From Pseudomonas baltica (lineage in GTDB: Bacteria; Pseudomonadota; Gammaproteobacteria; Pseudomonadales; Pseudomonadaceae): a stretch of DNA of 64,000 nucleotides. Below the pieces are notes generated by a model, which was not told the DNA's origin, did no database searches, and saw only the letters and a program-made list of their open reading frames with translations. The translations under genes were made by a program, and so were the position numbers. The stretch spans positions 6,201,001 through 6,265,000 of the forward strand of contig NZ_CP134771.1 in assembly GCF_031880315.1 (NCBI RefSeq). The letters run 5' to 3'. Positions 61,288 through 64,000 of this stretch are shown here, piece after piece (within the stretch, counting starts at the first letter, position 1; every line of letters begins with the position of its first letter).

Positions 61288-61301
61288 TTGATCTGGATCA
61301 T
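61288..61301. promoter_or_regulatory. Candidate Anr/FNR box
   Basis: TTGATCTGGATCAT matches the Anr/FNR consensus TTGAT-N4-ATCAA at 9 of 10 defined positions. It lies about 125 bases before the DUF1652 start, so oxygen-dependent control is possible. The surrounding 61130-61425 has no other recognised feature. Confidence 0.4.
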
Positions 61302-61425
61302 CAGGCGTGGGATTACGAGTGCAGGTTGTCCGCAGGCTTTTGCGGTCCATGGCTGACAGGTATATACCAGAAGACTACTGCAGGCCCTGCCTGCCGCGTC
61401 GAATCACTGTCTGAGGATCGCCATC

Positions 61426-61686
61426 ATGCAAGCATTAGGTTTATGCCCGCTGGAAATGCGTCAGATCATCGAGTCGGAGTTTCTGCCCCTCCGGTGCGAA
61501 TGCCTGGAAGAAGAGGGCAATACGTTGATGATTCGTATCCACAACCCCGATACCGGGCAAGTCGATTTGAGCGTCAGCGGCATCGCCCATGAGCGATTCA
61601 GCAGCAGTCGCGCGATTCTTCAGCTGGTTGGGGAGCTGCGTGACGAGTTGCGCCACAAGCAGATGCCTCACGCGAAGGCCAGTTGA
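61426..61686 (+). CDS. DUF1652 domain protein
   Basis: An 86-residue soluble protein of a Pseudomonas-restricted family: LEMRQIIESEFLPLRCECL at the N-terminus, then NTLMIRIHNPDTGQVDLSVSGI and ILQLVGELRDELRH. The function is unknown. GAGGATCGCCATC precedes the ATG. A candidate Anr box upstream is the only regulatory hint. It is followed by tpx after 144 bases; the two are probably separate units. Confidence 0.85.
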   Translation: MQALGLCPLEMRQIIESEFLPLRCECLEEEGNTLMIRIHNPDTGQVDLSVSGIAHERFSSSRAILQLVGELRDELRHKQMPHAKAS

Positions 61687-61830
61687 TCGCCTCGCCCTCG
61701 TCTGCACATCCACCCTCGCAGGCGCCGCTTCCAAGCGCCTGCGCTGCATGCCTCAAACCGCAGCGTCTTTCTTGGTCAAAGGAATCGTGGTTAACTTTGC
61801 CTCTTCCCAAAAACCAGAAGGAATCAGTTC

Positions 61831-62331
61831 ATGGCTCAAGTGACGCTTGGTGGCAACCCGATCACCGTTAATGGTCAACTGCCGCAAGCTGGTGCTGCTG
61901 CGCCGGCGTTCACGCTGGTAGCGGGCGATCTGTCCGAAGCGACGCTGGCGACCTTCGCTGGCAAACGCAAAATCGTCAACATCTTCCCGAGCGTGGACAC
62001 GCCAACCTGCGCGACCTCGGTGCGCAAGTTCAACGCGCAGGCCAACGAGCTGGCCAACACTGTGGTGCTCTGCGTGTCTGCCGATCTGCCATTCGCGCAA
62101 GCGCGTTTCTGCGGCGCCGAAGGCCTGGAAAACGTCAAGAATCTTTCGACCTTCCGCGCGGCGGAATTCGCCAGCAACTATGGCGTCGCCATCGCCGACG
62201 GTCCGCTCAAGGGCCTGACTGCCCGCGCCGTGGTGGTGCTGGACGAGAACGACAAGGTCCTGCACAGCGAGCTGGTCAAGGAAATCAAAGAAGAGCCTGA
62301 TTACGAAGCGGCGCTGGCCGTTCTCAAGTAA
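61831..62331 (+). CDS. tpx: Thiol peroxidase (Tpx)
   Basis: A 166-residue atypical 2-Cys peroxiredoxin. Peroxidatic Cys60 is in [16 protein letters not shown] and resolving Cys94 in ARFCGAEG, aligned with E. coli Cys61 and Cys95. It reduces hydrogen peroxide and alkyl hydroperoxides with thioredoxin. The start has AGAAGGAATCAG upstream. It appears monocistronic, with a strong intrinsic terminator 20 bases after the stop. Confidence 0.96.
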   Translation: MAQVTLGGNPITVNGQLPQAGAAAPAFTLVAGDLSEATLATFAGKRKIVNIFPSVDTPTCATSVRKFNAQANELANTVVLCVSADLPFAQARFCGAEGLENVKNLSTFRAAEFASNYGVAIADGPLKGLTARAVVVLDENDKVLHSELVKEIKEEPDYEAALAVLK

Positions 62332-62350
62332 TCCGAGCACCTGAACAGCA

Positions 62351-62381
62351 ACGGCCTGGCGTTTTCGTCAGGCCGTTTTTA
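62351..62381 (+). terminator. Intrinsic terminator of tpx
   Basis: ACGGCCTG (62351-62358), a 10-base loop, CAGGCCGT (62369-62376) and a TTTTT run at 62376-62380. A textbook rho-independent terminator. Confidence 0.9.
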
Positions 62382-62553
62382 TTAGTGCGCACGGCCTGGG
62401 GCCGTAATGGCATAGTACTGGCGGGGGAAATCAACCCCCTGACATTTCAGGATACGTAAATTGCCCGTAAAGGCGCTTTGCTAAATACGTATCAATGCTT
62501 ATCTTGCATCCCTCTGAATGTAAAAGCCTTCTTGAACAAGGGTCGTCCACCCC

Positions 62554-63855
62554 ATGCAATCGTCTGATTCGCGCCGTTTTTCCCTTCGCTGGCTGTTGTT
62601 CGTCGTGTTGTTGATCGTGTTGGCAGGCGCGGCTTGGTGGTATTGGGCCCATCGCGCTGAAACAGGCCAGGCCGCCGCAGGCCCCGGCGCTACGGCGGGC
62701 AGCCATGGTGGACACGCCGGCCGTCGTGCTGGCGGCCCTGGCCGGCCTGGCTTCGGTGGTTCCGAGGAGCCCACGCCGGTGCGCGTGGCGGCGGTCACTC
62801 AAGGTGATTTTCCGGTGTACTACAAGGCACTGGGCACGGTGACATCGACCAATACCGTGAGCGTGCGCAGCCGCGTCGCCGGGGAACTGGTCAAGGTCAA
62901 TTATCAGGAAGGCCAGGTGGTCAAGGCCGGCGACCTGTTGGCACAGATCGACCCACGCAGCTACCAGATCGCCCTGCAACAGGCGCAAGGTACCCTGGCG
63001 CAGAATCAGGCATTGCTCAAGAACGCGCAGATCGACCTGCAGCGCTACCAGGGGCTGTTCAAGGAGGACAGCATCGCCAAACAGACACTCGACACTCAGG
63101 CGTCTCTGGTGGGGCAGTACCAAGGCACCATCAAGACCAACGAGGCAGCGGTCAACGATGCCAAGTTGAACCTCGATTTCACCCAGATTCGTTCGCCGAT
63201 CAGCGGCCGCGTCGGTTTGCGCCAGCTGGACGTCGGCAACCTGGTGGCGGCCAATGACACCACCGCGCTGGCGGTCATCACCCAGATGCAGCCCATCACC
63301 GTGGTCTTCACCCTGCCGGAAGCCGAGCTCAACCCGGTGCTGGAGCGTTACCATAGTGGCGCTACGCTGCCGGCCGAGGCCTGGGATCGCGGTGACGCCA
63401 AACTGCAGGTCAGTGGCGTACTGGCAAGCCTCGACAACCAGATCGATATCACCACCGGCACCCTGAAGTTCAAGGCCCGCTTCGAGAACCGCGACGAGGC
63501 GCTGTTTCCCAATCAATTCGTCAATATCCGGCTGCTGGCCAACACCCTCAAAAACGTAGTGCTGGCCCCGAGTGCGGCGATTCAGTTCGGCACCGACGGC
63601 AGCTACGTCTATGTGGTCGGCGACGACAAGAAGGTCAGCCTGCGCCAGCTCAAGCTTGGTGCCAGCGACGGCTCTTCGACAGTCATCCTGAACGGCCTCA
63701 AGGCCGGTGAGCGGGTGGTGCTCGAAGGCACCGATCGCCTGCGCGACGGCAATGCCGTGGAGGTGGTCAACGATCCTGGCCAGGTGCCTACCGAACCGCG
63801 TCAGCACCTGCAGGGCAAGGACCAGAACGCCGGCGAAGGCAAGCACGGCGCATGA
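62554..63855 (+). CDS. RND efflux periplasmic adaptor (MuxA/MdtA type)
   Basis: A 433-residue membrane fusion protein. A single N-terminal anchor ([19 protein letters not shown]) is followed by a Gly/His-rich linker and the lipoyl/hairpin region ([42 protein letters not shown]). A beta-barrel segment and a C-terminal [21 protein letters not shown] follow. The [13 protein letters not shown] and [18 protein letters not shown] motifs are characteristic of MdtA/MuxA. It links the RND pump to the outer-membrane channel. The pump gene overlaps its stop (ATGA at 63852), so the operon continues beyond the window. Confidence 0.92.
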   Translation: MQSSDSRRFSLRWLLFVVLLIVLAGAAWWYWAHRAETGQAAAGPGATAGSHGGHAGRRAGGPGRPGFGGSEEPTPVRVAAVTQGDFPVYYKALGTVTSTNTVSVRSRVAGELVKVNYQEGQVVKAGDLLAQIDPRSYQIALQQAQGTLAQNQALLKNAQIDLQRYQGLFKEDSIAKQTLDTQASLVGQYQGTIKTNEAAVNDAKLNLDFTQIRSPISGRVGLRQLDVGNLVAANDTTALAVITQMQPITVVFTLPEAELNPVLERYHSGATLPAEAWDRGDAKLQVSGVLASLDNQIDITTGTLKFKARFENRDEALFPNQFVNIRLLANTLKNVVLAPSAAIQFGTDGSYVYVVGDDKKVSLRQLKLGASDGSSTVILNGLKAGERVVLEGTDRLRDGNAVEVVNDPGQVPTEPRQHLQGKDQNAGEGKHGA

Positions 63856-64000
63856 ACCTCTCCCGCCTGTTCATCCTGCGCCCGGTCGCCACCACGCTGA
63901 GCATGCTGGCGATCATCCTCGCCGGTGCCTTGGCCTATCGGCTGCTGCCGGTCGCAGCGCTGCCGCAGGTGGATTACCCGACCATTCGGGTGATGACCCT
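63852..64000 (+). CDS. RND efflux pump, MuxB/MdtB type (N-terminus only)
   Basis: The ATG at 63852 overlaps the adaptor stop. Only 49 residues are visible: [20 protein letters not shown], then the first membrane helix and [14 protein letters not shown]. This is the standard N-terminus of the hydrophobe/amphiphile RND transporter, and the PQVDYPTI motif fits MdtB/MuxB. The gene is cut by the right edge. Confidence 0.9.
   Translation, partial: MNLSRLFILRPVATTLSMLAIILAGALAYRLLPVAALPQVDYPTIRVMT

Noticed and set aside
62431..63846. 471-codon minus-strand frame opposite the RND adaptor
   Set aside because: Antisense of the MuxA/MdtA gene; no family features.

Overview
The window reads as chromosomal DNA of a fluorescent-type Pseudomonas. 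Reasons: high-GC coding throughout; many paired REP-like elements of the GTGGGAGCGGGC / GCCCGCGAAG kind between genes; and typical Pseudomonas families (DUF1652, a LigD with phosphoesterase-ligase-polymerase order, a MuxA/MdtA-type RND adaptor, GudP/GarD). I see no rRNA, tRNA, CRISPR array, insertion sequence or prophage.

Layout. 1-8525: housekeeping and regulatory genes (partial membrane sensor, periplasmic binding protein, TRIC channel, DUF3455 protein with an ECF sigma/anti-sigma pair, quinone-oxidoreductase-like ADH divergent from a LysR regulator, MntH with a Fur-like box, a lipoprotein). 9034-13490: glucarate/galactarate uptake and dehydration (gudP, garD), then a free-standing aroA. 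13626-17670: periplasmic aldehyde oxidoreductase paoABC. 17958-21299: LigD plus a small membrane protein. 21404-24499: a tight four-gene operon (acyl-CoA-dehydrogenase-like, PIG-L deacetylase, NodS-like methyltransferase, GT2). 24629-26122: a small protein and a Tas-like aldo-keto reductase.

26237-54978 is the main feature: about 29 kb, all on the minus strand, encoding an exopolysaccharide factory. It splits into four transcription units. Each is preceded by a minus-strand copy of an ops/JUMPstart-like sequence, (G/A)GCGGTAGC (27771-27782, 40982-40993, 52234-52244, 55153-55164), which suggests control by an RfaH-type antiterminator. In transcription order: unit D = GH5 endoglucanase + outer-membrane beta-barrel; unit C = OPX, PCP/tyrosine kinase, gmd, fcl, flippase, second PCP, polymerase-like protein, WcaE-like GT2; unit B = OPX, PCP/tyrosine kinase, GumE-like polymerase, GumH, GumM-type GT26, flippase, GumK, a DXD glycosyltransferase and three acyltransferases; unit A = the GumD/WcaJ-type initiating glucosyl-phosphate transferase.

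The glycosyltransferases of units A and B match the xanthan set (GumD, GumM, GumH, GumK). The first four sugars predicted are therefore Glc-Glc-Man-GlcA on a cellulose-like backbone, which fits the linked GH5 cellulase. GumI and GumL are not recognisable. Unit C instead adds GDP-fucose synthesis and a colanic-acid-type glycosyltransferase. A fucosylated xanthan-like polymer, or two polymers sharing one initiator, is the inference. Both OPX proteins are short and lack the Wza-type C-terminal helix, so the linked beta-barrel may be the outer-membrane channel.

55739-64000: small membrane protein, mechanosensitive channel, small conserved proteins, a fused EgtB-EgtD ergothioneine-type enzyme, DUF72 protein, tpx with a clear terminator, and the start of an RND efflux operon that runs off the window.
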